In this document: one piece after another, positions 23,302-36,087 of the stretch
How the letters are laid out: each line of letters opens with the position of its first letter
How positions within the stretch are numbered: the stretch's first letter is position 1
Source: Azadirachta indica
Lineage: Eukaryota > Streptophyta > Magnoliopsida > Sapindales > Meliaceae
DNA length: 64,000 nucleotides
Assembly: GCA_022749755.1 (NCBI GenBank)
Contig: CM040440.1
Location: forward strand, 19,765,269-19,829,268
Direction of reading: 5' to 3'
Translations under genes and position numbers: made by a program
Notes under the pieces: generated by a model
Databases searched by the model: none
Seen by the model: the letters and a program-made list of their open reading frames with translations, nothing else
What the model was told of the DNA's origin: nothing

Positions 23302-25900
23302 GCTAATCACAGTATCATCCGTTTTGTATGATTCTTCACCAGGGAATTGTTAATACACTGATGAAAGTAATCACAAGCAACCTGAAACATCAAAATGGAT
23401 ATGGATATATGAGAACCAACTAATATTCCTAGAATATTAAAATCATAAAGCTACTTCTGGTATATGTGAATCTTGATGGAAATGGAGCGCTGCAGTTGTT
23501 TAACATTAGCATAGATGAAATCTGAAAGAGAAAAATCATTCTGCACTATAACTTATAACCACCGACAAAGTGAAAATCTTAGCTACAAATTAACAAGAAA
23601 GGACTTTCAATTTCCTTGACGCTAATAGCATTGCCACTTCTATGTTTTTGCGTGCTTATTCATTAACATATTTATGTGACATGAAAAATTTAACACTCAT
23701 ATTTGAATTATTTGTATCATAATTTTATAGTTTATAATTTCAAGCCAATTACTTGAATCAAATTTCAACTTATAGGATTTCAATAATTTTGAATAAATAA
23801 TTTAACTATTAAAAGTTCCTTCAATCCTAAAAATTAAAATCAATAGCTATTTTTTCAAAGGAAATCTAGAGTCCACCAATTTCTACATGTTATGAAAACA
23901 AAATAACGATCAAGAGGCAAATTGCATCTAAACATCTGGATACAATAAAGTAGTCAATAAAATTCTATAGAGAAACCCAGTTTAAACCCAATCGAGCATG
24001 AGAAATCAGCTAATGCAATAATTTTAATGTTTCTCATGTACATAGAGAAGCACATTAGCACAAAAAATTAAGAGAGAACCAATAACTGGGACAGCAAAAT
24101 CTGAAAAATATATGGACCTCCAAACCAAAATGACCAATGTCAAGACACAAATAAATTCAAGAAACTGTATCATATTAAATCTCTCAGACTCTATTTTCTT
24201 ATTTAAGAATCAGAGTTCAAGTTGATATTAAATACTCATACTAGGAAACTCAATGAAGTTGTTGCACTGCCAGTAATATTAGTTTATCTTTGAAACATGA
24301 TGGTTACAGAAACCATACTTTACAAGCTTCATCTTGTGTTCACCTAAAACACAGAACCTAAAACTTTACATGATGACACTTTCAAGAGACATGAAACTAT
24401 TGATCTCATAGTTTTCCACAAAGGAACTACTCAAGACTATCATCCAACCATTAAAAATGTAACAAGCATATGGATGAGGACATTATGTTCTAATTACTGC
24501 ATTAGCATCCATCAAACAGAGTACACATAAACAATTATTATTTGATTCTTAATTTTTCATTTACACTACTCCTAGGACTAAAAGCCTCCCCATTCTTGTG
24601 ACCAGTTTACCATTTCAAATTCAAGAAAGAACACTTCTCTACATCTGTCCAGCCTCTATAATTGCCTAGATAATAATTAAAAGAGTTTGACTTCAAAACA
24701 ATCAAGCATATTGACCCCATCCAATCAAACCCTCAAAGAAAAAGCATTGGGTTAAAAGAAAATTAGCGGACAAATAGCAACTACGAAAAGGTTATCAAAA
24801 CTGAAGAGGCATGGGCAAGCAAAAAGTCCTGCCATCGATGCAACTCAAAATGATAAGAATTCTCAAACTCTATATTGAGAGTTGAAATTAAATGCCAATC
24901 CATCTAGTTCAACAACCGTGTTACCTTTTTCCCCTATCTTCTCCAAGGATGCTTAAGCCAAAAAATTGTTGGCTTCTAAGTTCTCAAGCAATTGTATTTT
25001 GTTAGGGACCTGGATTTCAAGCAAATCAAATCTACAAACCTCATATGGTATAATTTTGAATAGAAAGATTTTGGATTCATACTCTACCACAAATAGCTTT
25101 CAACTGTTAACTCATTCCACAGATACCTCCTTGATATTGAACACTTCAGACAATGCTACCAAGAATTCCCCTGTACTTCAAACAAAGCTAATGTAACAAG
25201 CAAAAATGCCGTATTTCATCAGGATTTTCCTCGTACAACTTTGGCAGATGGCCAAAAACCGAAATTTTTGAAAATTCCAAGTGGGATACAGATGCAACAT
25301 CACCAAATGACATTTGAGCAGATACAGATACAGGAAGATTATGAGGAGCTTAAATAATGCATACTTGTATGGATAAGGACGCATATGATTGAATTTTAAC
25401 AACAAATTGCAAACGAAGAAAGTGAAAAAATAACTGTCTCCACGACTAATAGAGGATCCCCGCCTAACCCAAATCCATTTCGCTATACAAATCAAAATCA
25501 ATTTCACAATCACAACATGGCGCGCTTCTCCAAAATTGATAACAAAATTACCAAAACTAAAGAGAACATGAATTAAATTTACGCCCTAAAAGAAATAAAT
25601 CCCAGAAGAACTAACCTCATGAAAACAAACGAAATTCTTCATTATGACATAAAATTCACTTCCAATTTGAACAAAGTGAAAAAAAAATAAATCAAAATTA
25701 AGAGCAATTAGGGCAAAATAGGCAAAATTACAAGAGAAATTCCACATAGATATGTACCTGAAAGGCACTGCAGTGGCGGTGAGAAACACGAGACTTGGGG
25801 TCGTGTTATGTTAACAAGGTTATCAGAGAGAAGGAGTAGTGTGAGATTGGTTTGGGCTCTGAAAATGAAAATATGGGGAAACGAATGGAAAGTGTTGAAC
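23302..25900 (-). other. Predicted leader of the SKIP30-like gene with a ~2.4 kb intron
   Basis: On the minus strand TTTCAG|GTACATATC at 25757 is a strong donor and GATGTTTCAG|GTTGC at 23382 a strong acceptor. This would define an intron of 23382-25757 within the 5' UTR, leaving about 80 nt of leader before the ATG. The interior has no coding exon. GT-AG leader introns are common in plant F-box and housekeeping genes and can raise expression. Inferred, not proven. Confidence 0.5.
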
Positions 25901-27624
25901 AGCTAAGAAAACGATGAGTTTAAAAAATAAAAAAACGAAAAAAACAAAATGCGGGTTTTTGTGGGTTACGTGATGTGATTAAGCGTTACAAGTGTGCGTG
26001 TGTTTTTAACTTGACCTGTTTCTCCTTCTGTTTTTGGCTTCTGCTTAACCTAAATGAAAACCAAACAGAATAGGAACGGGGATATTCTAATTTCCAAGTC
26101 CCTTCTCTCCTCGCTGCAATGGCATTTTTGTTATTCTATCTCCCTTCTCTTCGAATTCATTCTTGCCTGCCTGGCCATACTTTCCACGTGGTTGAATTTT
26201 GCTTAATTGTTAATCTTCTTTGCTTTTCTAATACGCTTTTAAGTTTTCCCTCATTTTCTTTATCTAATTTGACTGAAAATCGTGGGATTTTCCATTTTAT
26301 ATTTAATTTTATATTTTTCTCATTTTTTAAAATTATATTTTCCTACTATAATTAGATTAAACCTAAAAAATGGGACCTCACATTTTCTCGATTATTATTG
26401 TTTGGTAAAGAAAACGATTTCTCATTTACGGATATATGTATGCATTGAGGTGTTTTAAAAATTGAATCCCAAAATCTCCATTTCTGATGGATTTAGTTTG
26501 CTTTAAATATTTTATTTGAACGAGTGGGCTTAAAAAAAATTGAAATGAAATGAAAAGGGAAAAAGAGTGTTTCTTTTATTTATATCTATTTTCAAAGAGG
26601 ATCATTGATGTGTACAGTGTTGTGTTACATTACACTCATTTATAAAATGATACAAAATTATTGAATTTTCAATTAATATTTAAGGCCAAATTTTGTCCAT
26701 CCATCAATACATGATGTTTCCGTCCATCGCCTTTATTTCATTAAAAAAAAAAAAGATTATATAGTAAGAAATTAATTAACGTGCATAAATTTTTTGAGGG
26801 CATGCAAGCAAAAGGATATAAATACCTTAGACTAATATATAAATTAGAATATAATTGGAAGAAACCTTTAGATCTACGTGCATAAATTAGGTTCTGGTGA
26901 AACTAATTAAATGTGGAAATTTTGGCTACAAATCTAGATTCCAGAAGCTGTAGGTCATTTTTAGGTGAAATTAATTTTTTAATTTTTAAAAGCAATTATT
27001 ATATATGTCTCTTTTCATCAGTGATTTCTATTATAAGCAGAAATTAGTGACGTAAATAACGCATTTAATTCCTGAAATTCTGAAAACTTTCAAGATTTAT
27101 ATATTATGTTTTAGGAGTTAAATTATTTGTTTTCTTGTCTGTTTGGTTTTCTTTTAGCTAGCGAGAGGATTGTATTATAAGTTTGATCTAATCAATCAGG
27201 ACTTTTGCAACATATTTAATTTACGGAACGACAATTGACAAGGTCAAGGATGGAAGCTTCTACACGGTTCAACCGCATATTCGACAACATCGTTTCATTG
27301 TGCAAATTTTGTCTCCAGTAATTAATTACTCCTAACTATTGATTATGCCACTTAATCTCTTCGCATATTATGTACGTATAAATAAAAAAAAAAAAAAGAA
27401 GAAGAAAAAACTGTACTAATCTTTGTGTAAAATGTGAACACAACACACAATACAATCCCTAATAAATAATAATAATTATTCCCCCAGAGGATTAATCTTC
27501 TGGTCATACATAAAATCACTGTCAAGCCCATAAAAAATGGACAAAAAAAAAAAAAGAAATGTGACACTCTTATATATATAGATTGATTAATAGTAGAAAA
27601 AGTAAGAATCAAGGTAGAGCTTAA
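25901..27624. other. Intergenic spacer
   Basis: Probable promoter of the SKIP30-like gene, then AT-rich DNA, then the 3' flank of the first LTPG gene. No coding exon seen. Confidence 0.45.
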
Positions 27625-28234
27625 TTAGACGCTACTGGAGGTCGAAATGTAGGATGCGACGAAGAGCAACAGCAGGAGCACAGAAAATGTCAGATTGGTG
27701 GCATTTCCATTTGATGAGTCCCCATTTGTTGTTGGTACAGTCTTCGATCCACTACCTGGTTCAATATCAACAGAACAAGATGAACATATATATTAGTTAT
27801 GACTGCTATATATAACTAATAGTAAATTAGTAAAAGTGACGAAGAAGTACTTCAATTAATATTAATGTACCCGAGGGAGATTGTGGAGTTCCTGAAGGAG
27901 AAGAACCACTGCAGCGGCTGACAGGAGGAGTCTGGACCTTGCAGGCATTGGGAAGAGCCATTGCTTGAGTCTGATTAATGTTGATGCCAAGCTGTGATGA
28001 TCCACTGCCACTGACAACCGCACACAAGCATTGAGGCTGTGACTTGACGACATTAGCCAGCCGAGAGCAGCAAGAAGAAGCCGGCGTCGATGAATTTCCA
28101 GTTATGTAGTCTAGGCAGGGAGACATGCTAATAAGCACATTGTTGCAGTCGTTCGATTGTGCTACAGATCCAGCGCAAAATGTTGCTGCAACGATTAGAA
28201 TCAGCGCTGTTTCCATCCTCATTGTAGCTGCCAT
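27625..28234 (-). CDS. GPI-anchored non-specific lipid-transfer protein (LTPG), copy 1
   Basis: Exons 27871-28234 and 27625-27755 join to 164 residues. An N-terminal signal peptide (METALILIVAATFCAGSVAQS) is followed by the eight-cysteine LTP fold: a Cys, SPC, a CC pair, CLC, then NAC and SRC. The intron falls after a Ser/Pro/Gly linker. The last exon ends in a hydrophobic tail (LLLLLFVASY) that fits a GPI-attachment signal. LTPGs bind lipids at the outer plasma membrane and help export cuticular wax or suberin precursors. This is the first of three minus-strand relatives; here the linker exon present in the others is missing or fused. Family assignment is firm; the cargo is unknown. Confidence 0.88.
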
Positions 28235-30179
28235 TGCTCAAGTTACCTCACCAGATTGATCAGCAGAATTAATGCAAGTGTTTAATTTCCTGTGAAGTAA
28301 TGAGATTCAATTTTGGTTTGCTGGTGGGGAGAAATATTGTTGGCCTATATATAAAAGGGAAAATTGTAAAGGAAATTATGAGGGGGCAGCTGGCTTATAT
28401 GGGTCACCAACTTTTCCTACTTTATAACAGAACCTTTGGTAAACAACCAGAATTCTGGAACTTAAAAACTTTACTAAACATTTCTTTAATAAAGTTGAAA
28501 TAAACACCTATGTGTCTGTTTCTACTTCGTTGTGCTTTGCTTCGTTTCTATCAAAGAATCTTAATTGAAGAAATCAATTTTTCTTCTTGCTGTAAAAGGG
28601 TTTGTTGATGTATACTACCTACTTTAAAAAATTCTAACCTTCATTCTCCTTTCAGAAAAATTTTTTTTTTTTCCAAAGTTCCACTTAAATGTATGCGTCC
28701 ATGATTTTAATGCGCTCCACATCCATCCTCCATGATTAATTTTTTTTGGTCTTACTTATATTAGTTGATATTTTTGTTGATCTTGATTGGTTTAAATTTT
28801 ACTAATAATTTAATTCTTTTATATGGTAAAAAAAAAGTTTAAAATTAATGAGAGAATTTAATTGCATTACTTATTAACAAGCAAAATATGAAAGTACTGA
28901 ACCCAATATTTTTTTTCCACTCACTTTTAGTCAATATTAATCAAATTAATTAGAATAAGATAGTAAACCACAAAATTACAACCAGTATTTTTTAACCTAA
29001 CTTATTTAGTAATGAAATGTTATACTTTTAAAATTATGGTTTATTCTAAATAAAAGTATAACATATAAGACATTAATGAGAAAACGAAGATTTTACTAAA
29101 AGGATATTATAATAAAAGAGCAAATATTATTAAAAAAATATATATATTATACTATTATATTAACTACTGTTACTTATTAATAAGTAAAATATGAAAGCAT
29201 TGAGCCCAATATGTTTCTTTAGCTTTTTTTTAGTCAATATTAATCGAGTTAATTAGAATAATATGGTAAACCATAAAATTATTATCAATATTTTTAAACT
29301 TAACCTTTTTTTTTAATAATGAGATGTTATAATTTTAAAGTTAATATTTTATTTGAGATAAAAATATAAAATGTTAGACGTTATTGAAAAAATGAAAATT
29401 TACTAAATAACACATTTTCGATTATACTTTTAAAGTCCGAATAGAAATACGAAAACGCCAAAGATATGGAATAAGTATTCGCATTCGGAATACAGTCGGC
29501 GGTGATTCTTAATTTTGATAAGTGACACGTGGCAATTGAAAATCTACAGCTGGGCTGGTTCAGGAGTCCATTTCAAGCAGACCGAAACCAGGCACCGACC
29601 CACCGCTAAACCCTCACAATTATTTCTTCATCTATTTATTTATTATTATTGTTGTATTTTTATACAAAAGAATTCCAGAAATTTGACTTGCATATAGTTA
29701 CCGTGTACGCAAGATTTTTATTCAATAAATATAAAATCCGAATATTGTAATCGAGAAGCATCAATAACTAGGAAGTTAAATTTATTATATTTAATGTCAA
29801 ACCTCTCATATGAATAACATGAAAACTTCTTCAAATAACACAACAGGAATTTAAATTCAAATTTAGCTGATATAGAATGTGAAAATATAATTAATTAATA
29901 TTCTTATAATACCTTTTCTTAAAATAATATGCAGCAATATTTAGATGGTATTTCAAAAATTTCCCATTCTTTTAAATCAATTTCCATCATACACATGAGG
30001 AGGAGCATGGTGTCTCATACTTTATTTTATAATTTTATCAACAATGAAATCTCATTCTGAATTAATAATGCCACTAAAGAATTAATACAACTCGATAGTT
30101 ACTCGGAACAAATGGGTACAACAGCCAAGTAATAGAACAAGCTCCAAATTAATATTCATCATATTCATAGCTAGGAAGC
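28235..30179. other. Spacer between LTPG copies 1 and 2
   Basis: Contains the promoter side of LTPG copy 1 and a diverged ~303 bp tandem duplication (28867-29410). The remainder is AT-rich with no coding exon. Confidence 0.5.
28867..29410. repeat. Tandem direct duplication, ~303 bp period
   Basis: The two copies, 28867-29108 and 29170-29410, share order and sequence: TTACTTATTAA-AAG, then AAATATGAAAG, then TTTTAGTCAATATTAATC, then TTAATTAGAATAA, then TAAACCA-AAAATTA. They are separated by an AT-rich gap and are moderately diverged. No coding potential. Probably a local duplication within a decayed element. Confidence 0.7.
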
Positions 30180-30974
30180 TCAGATTTTTATGGCACTGGA
30201 AAAGCATGAAGCCAGGAACAGAATGAAGACGGTGAGAGGAAGTGGCATTGCGATAATGCTTCCATTAGATGCGCTCCCGTTTGTTGTGGGGACTGTCTTA
30301 GACCCAGTTCCTGCATTTTACGAGGCATCAATTAACGAGGAAAAATAATTAAATTGGCATACTAAATTAACAAGAAAAACTGAAGGAATATCTGAAATTT
30401 ATAACTCTGACTTCATTGTTTATGAACACTTCAATTCCAATGTACCTGAAGGAATGCCAGGCACTGAATTTACTGATGGCGAAGTCGCTGTTGCAGGGGT
30501 GTCATCAGAAGAATCCGCTGGAGGACTCACCGGAGAACTTGCCGGACCATTACCAGCTGATCAAACACAGCAAATTCAAATCGTTAAATAGATTTTTGTT
30601 AATCTTCTTGTTTTAAGTCTTAAGTTGGATTGACCTTACTTACCATTACACTGGCTAACTGGTGGTGTTTGCACATTACAAGCTCCAGGGAGTGCCAGAG
30701 CTTGACTTTGGTTAATGGCAATACCCAAGGTTGAGCCGCCAGCATTCAGCACAGTGCACAGGCACTGCGGCTGCGATTGAACAACACTGGCAAGTTGTGA
30801 GCAGCAAGAAGACGATGGGGTAGATGAATTCCCAGTAATGTAGTTTAGGCATGGGGCTAATCCCATGATCACAGTGCTGCAACCTGCACCTGATTGAGCT
30901 ACGGCTCCATGACAAAGCATTGTCACTAGGACTAAGACTAGGACTAGACCCAATTGAATCCCTTGTAGAGCCAT
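30180..30974 (-). CDS. GPI-anchored non-specific lipid-transfer protein (LTPG), copy 2
   Basis: Three exons (30644-30974, 30446-30556, 30180-30310) give 190 residues. I start at the ATG at 30974 (MALQGIQLGLVLVLVLV) because a signal peptide begins there; an upstream in-frame extension is unlikely. The eight-cysteine LTP domain contains APCLNYITGNSSTP, SSCCSQL and CLC. The second exon encodes a Pro/Ser/Thr-rich linker likely to be O-glycosylated. The third encodes a hydrophobic tail for GPI attachment (PLTVFILFLASC). All introns are phase 1, as in copy 3, so the two genes share one architecture and are probably tandem duplicates. Expected role: extracellular lipid carrier anchored at the plasma membrane. 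Confidence 0.9.
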
Positions 30975-32832
30975 TTTTTGCACTACCAATGCTTGAGGAT
31001 TGCTATAACTTTGTATCGAGTCACTGGCTGCTATAGGTTTGAATGCTATATTCGATGGGGAAGAGCAGATAATTGATTGGTATTTATATGCACCTTGAAT
31101 GGGAAGAGTCAATGATATTAGTTAACTTTGGTTGGCCAACTTTTCCTAAATTGGTAGTTATCTGGTATAACAGATTTAATAAACTAGTTCTTATTATGCT
31201 TACAAATGTTTTGGTTTTATGTTGTCTAGCATTATTCGCCTTAACGATCCCATATACTTTTAATAAAGGAAAATGATGTAGAATGCTGAACCAAGGTGCA
31301 TCTGACTTTAGGTGGGTGGGTTGAGGTTGAGCGAAGACCTGAGACTTGTATGGGTGATGTGATGAACAATTTGGATAAGGTTATTCTGGGTGGCCAACTC
31401 TGCCAGTCGTTAAGTTTCTTGGATTCTAAGAACTTACATATTAATATTCATATCAAATTTTAAACTTTCTGTTTTAACATTTCCTGAGTTTGGTGTTAAG
31501 GATTTGATGACAATAACATGTTATTAATCTTTTATTAGCGAGAAGAAAAGGTAAATTAGGATTTTAAACCCCAATATTGCTTAGTACATTTGTCTCCTTG
31601 ATCATGTTTTTAATACCAAAAATACGAGTGACGCATGCAATCAAATAAATGAATCCCACGTGTCACAGACTTAGCATTCTGGGCGTCATCGTCCTGAAAT
31701 GCCTCGTAAGCTATAAATATTTCAGGTCGTGCATTATTTTGATAATTATTAATTAATTTTAGTGTTCTGGAACACGGACGCAAGATTATTAGGCCAAGCT
31801 TACTCTGATAGCATGATAAATTGCCAATTAACCTGGAAACTTAACTTAAAAATTAGAATAAATATTTTATATTTAAACTGTTTATCAATTTAAATGGGGA
31901 AGATCGGTAAACATTCTACTGCAGACAAGAAGAAGTTAATAACCATGTAAAGCCGTAAAAAGCTGCAGGGTTCAAGTTTGTTAGAGCTTCGTCATACTTT
32001 AATTATTCATAGACCTAGTTTTATAATCATTTCTTCACCTACTAGCACCTATAACTTAACAGCTAATCATCTAAAACAGCTAAGCTAATTGGTATAAAGA
32101 TTATTTTTCCACATTCAACCTTCAGCAGCCATTACATCAGGTCATACAATCTTTTCATACGATGACAACACGTGTATGATCGAATGTTGATTGTCTACAA
32201 TAGAATATCTGGTATCCGCAATTTTGGAATTTCTAATTAACCGAATGTCAAAGATTTACCAACCTTATTCTTTTTCCAATTTTTGTTCCAGGGACAGTTG
32301 TTTAATTTCTGTCCATTTCTTTCTGAATCTCCAAAGGTTGCTTTGCTGAATAATTACAAATTTGTGAACGTATCATGTTGTTTGAAATATTCTTATGGTT
32401 TGATTGATTTTCATTTAGCTTCATAGGATCTTGGCGTTGACTTATCACTGTAATATCATTTGTCCAATTATTGACATTCTATCGCATATATTTTCTTGTT
32501 CCAGGCAAAAATTTTTTATTACAATCTCACTCAATCTTACGTAAATATATATTTTGGTACCTATCTGTCCTTTGCATATTGAAATCCTACAACTATTCGT
32601 ACTGGACATTGTCATGGTCAGAATGTTTATGTAAACTGTTGCCATGGAGAAAGGGGAAGTGATTTGACCAAAGATATTAAAAAAAATCAGTAGAAGGACC
32701 ATAAGATCCCCTCATTTATTCATCAAACATATCCAAACAAATAATACAACCGGACTACTACAAGCAGAAACGAAAATAGATCTGCAAGACTAGCGAAAAA
32801 ATGGGGGAAAAGAAGAATCATTAGCAGAAAAC
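30975..32832. other. Spacer between LTPG copies 2 and 3
   Basis: Promoter side of LTPG copy 2 and AT-rich spacer. No gene or repeat structure that I could support. Confidence 0.45.
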
Positions 32833-33633
32833 TCAGAATTCGATGATTGTCGAAGCACATGCTGTGATGAAGAGGACGAAGAGAACAAAATGAGAGGGGG
32901 ATCTTGTAATGCTTCCATCAGATGTCCCTCCCGTTGTTGGGACAGTTTTAGACCCGGCTCCTGCATTTCCCCCATTTCCTGCATTTCACCAAGCATTAAC
33001 ATCATTATTCAACAAAATTATAATAACTGAACATGTAACTTTGTATTATGTTTGTGTCAGCTTCTATTGCTTACAAAATTTAGTGCTTCCAACAGACCTG
33101 AGGGTACAACTGATGCTGATGGTGTAATTTCAGGATCAGGTGTTTCATTTGGAGAATCGGCTGGAGAGATTGCAGGAGAACCTACAGGTGAAGTTGCTGA
33201 AGTTGTTGGTCCACCGGCAGCTGGTTCACCAAAGCAAATTCAAGTTGAAGTATTTCCTGTTTATAGTTCTGATAGCATCAACATAAATGTCTAAAAAGTT
33301 GAGCCTACCTTTGCATTGGCTAATTGGTGGAGTTTGCACTTTACAAGCACCAGGGAGAGATAGAGCAAGAGTTTGGTTAATAGTGATACCCAAAGAGGGA
33401 ACCCCGTTGAGCACAGAGCAAAGGCATTGGGGCGATTGTTGAACAACACTGCCAAGGTTTGAGCAGCATGAAGACGACGGGTTTGACGAATTTCCCATTA
33501 TGTAGTTCAGGCATGGGGCTAGGCTACTGATGGCATTGGTGCAGCCTGTTTGAGTTGATTGAGCTGTGGTTCCATCCCATAGCATGATCACAAGGACCAA
33601 AACTATACGCATCTCAAGCACTCTTGGAGCCAT
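32833..33633 (-). CDS. GPI-anchored non-specific lipid-transfer protein (LTPG), copy 3
   Basis: Exons 33309-33633, 33098-33220 and 32833-32978 give 197 residues. The start MAPRVLEMRIVLVLVIMLWDG gives a signal peptide. The eight-cysteine domain has APCLNYIMGNSS, SSCCSNL, CLCSVL, GACKVQTPP and QCKG. The second exon is a Pro/Ser/Thr-rich arabinogalactan-like linker. The third ends in a hydrophobic GPI signal (FVLFVLFITACAS). Two in-frame acceptors 18 bp apart, at 32978 and 32960, both ending GAAATGCAG, could give isoforms differing by six residues. Same strand, intron phases and motif order as copy 2. Function inferred from the family: apoplastic lipid transfer at the cell surface. Confidence 0.9.
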
Positions 33634-34649
33634 TTTCTGTTGTTGGAAATTTAGAGTTCAGGCTAGAATTTTCAGGATGTGAGGCAAATATTGCAATTGA
33701 GTGTCAAATTTGGTTTGCAGGAGTCAAATGTTTGATGGGTTAGGAAATCTGGAGTTTGAGTGAGAAGGACAGGAGTAGAAATAGTTTATATAGGAAGAAG
33801 AAACAAGCAGATCGGTATAATTGGTTGACCAACTCTTACTGAACTAAGGGTTGCTTATAACTGAACAGATTCTAGACGTGCCATGATAATTTTATTAATT
33901 CAATTAGGAGAGTATTTTTATATGTTGCTTATGGAGTTAAATCTTTCTGCTTTTAGGGTTGTGTATAACCAATGTTGAGCTCACGTTCAGCCGCAGCCCG
34001 CTTTTTAGTGAGGAATATATTAACTGGGACCTAGCAGAGAGAAGATCAGGCTAACATTTGCGTAGTACTTTCTTTCAGCACTGTGTATCACAAATTCTCT
34101 CTTGCCGAGCAAATAGGCGTCACGCATTTGGAGGATCAATTTCAGAGTTAATGAAAAACTGAGCTGATTTTCCTCGATATAAATATATCCAAGTAGCCTG
34201 CTTAATCATCAATATGTCTAACAATATATACAGAGCTGCTGCTAACTTTCTTCTCCTGACACACAGGTTGTTTTGAGCAAAGGCTCGGTCCTTTACTTCG
34301 TGTAGAAGTTTAGAATTTAAGCAGCTGCAGTCAGTTGAGTAATTGACATAATTAAAATGAAACAAATCCAAAGCTATAACTAAAATGCCAAACAAACAAA
34401 ATAAAATTAAGAAAGCCTGGCGTTCCAAGCTAAAAACAATTGATTAATAAAAAGATTTCTTCAATTTTATACATTAGTTAAGAGTAGATGAACTCCAGAA
34501 CCCACTTCAAATCTAACTGCCTTTTCTCTCCAAATTTCTTGAAAACTATCAACCTATAAATCCTTCCTTAATCCCAAACCCAACCCAACAGAAAACAAAA
34601 CACTCCTCCATTCAAGACAATCTGTATTAGCTCATTTCTCCCGAAGATA
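33634..34649. other. Head-to-head spacer between LTPG copy 3 and the YLS3-like LTPG gene
   Basis: About 1 kb separates the two divergent starts, so it probably holds both promoters. No coding exon was seen. The proximal + strand side is AT-rich, without an obvious shared element. Confidence 0.45.
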
Positions 34650-35579
34650 ATGGAAGGATCGAAAACTTTCCATCTTCTTGCATTAATGGTAGCAACTCTT
34701 TCAGTCATTTCAGTAAATGGCCAGATAAATACCCCATGCACAACCTCAATGATCTCCAGCTTCACGCCATGCCTAAATTTCATCACTGGAAGTACTGCCA
34801 ATGGCTCGTCAACACCAACACAGAGCTGTTGTGATTCATTAAAATCACTTACGAGCACTAGTATGGACTGTGCTTGTCTTGTGATAACTGCCAATGTCCC
34901 TGTTCAACTGCCTATTAACCGAACCTTATCACTTTCTCTCCCAAGAGCATGTAACATGGGTGGAGTGCCAGTGCAGTGCAAAGGTATGGCGCTCTTGATT
35001 TAGGCCTAATTCAGTCTATAACATCTGTCAATATTAATGTCTGTTCAAGCGTTAATACTGCATTTTATTGTATTTTGTAGCCTCTGGTTCTCCTCTTCCA
35101 GCTCCAGGTACCCCAAGCTACCCACAAATCCTCGGATTCCTTACGATTTCTTAACTTATAAAATATAATGCACAAATTATAAGGGATGCTCAGTCGAACA
35201 ATATGCTAACTAGAACTTTTCTGGCAGGTCCTGCTTTACTCGGGCCAACTCCTGCACCTGTAGATGCCTCTCCTCTTAGTCCACAAGGTAACATTTGACT
35301 AAAGGCTCCCTCATATAGCAGAAGCAACACTTTGTTGAATTTAGAACTTGTTGAATTTAGAACAAATCCTTTCTATTTTCTTCAGCTTCCAAAGCTGAAG
35401 CCCCAGCACCAGTCGATTTGACACCTGCATCTCCAACAGTAGAATCTGAAGCCCCAACACGCTCAGGGATTAGGCCGGTGCTGACACCTGCACCACCATC
35501 AGCCTCCCACCGGTCTTACATCTCCCCACTATCAATCTTGCTACTATTTATAGGAATAATGATTTTCTACTGCTACTGA
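34650..35579 (+). CDS. YLS3-like GPI-anchored lipid-transfer (xylogen-type) protein
   Basis: Four exons (34650-34983, 35081-35107, 35228-35287, 35386-35579) give 204 residues. A signal peptide is followed by TPCTTSMISSFTPCLNFITGS, QSCCDSLKSL, DCACLV and PRACNMGGVPVQCK, the eight-cysteine LTP domain in the form seen in Arabidopsis YLS3. Two mini-exons (27 and 60 nt) encode proline-rich linker. The last exon adds a Pro/Ala/Ser region and a C-terminal hydrophobic GPI signal (SILLLFIGIMIFYCY). All introns are phase 1. It differs clearly from the three minus-strand LTPGs, so it is an older paralogue, not a recent copy. YLS3 is senescence-associated in Arabidopsis; no role is implied here. Confidence 0.9.
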
Positions 35580-36087
35580 TACTGAGTTGAACCTCTTGAT
35601 CACTCTCTGTGTATTTCATTTTGTTCTCTGATTGCTTCAAATTCTTTGCGTGTGAGATTGAACGCAGATATGTTTTCTATGTTAGTTTGATATGTATTTT
35701 ATGCGGAACTGTAATGTAATTCACTGCGGTTTGTTATCTCGTCACATAATTTATAATTGGCCTGCAATAATCAGCAATTCCAAATTTTCACATTAATAAT
35801 TAATTTTTTTACTAGATAATATGTTGCAATACCACTTCTAGAAAGTCACTAGAAATTGTTACAAATAAGGAGCACAGACTGAGACTTCCGGAATTGAAGA
35901 AAGTTAGTCCGTTAATACCCCATATTTTAAGCAAATCCTTTCATTTAATCAAACCTGGTTAATAGCCACAAATCTTCCGTCTCACTCTCACTCTCAGTTC
36001 AAACAATCCGGAATCAGCTGCCATTCCCTATACATACGCTTCAACAATACTCATGCAAGAAATTAAAACACCGATAGCACAAAGATA
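35580..36087. other. Short spacer, 3' flank of the YLS3-like gene and promoter of the Ole e 6-like gene
   Basis: No gene seen. AT-rich, with presumed polyadenylation signals and promoter elements that I did not resolve. Confidence 0.4.
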
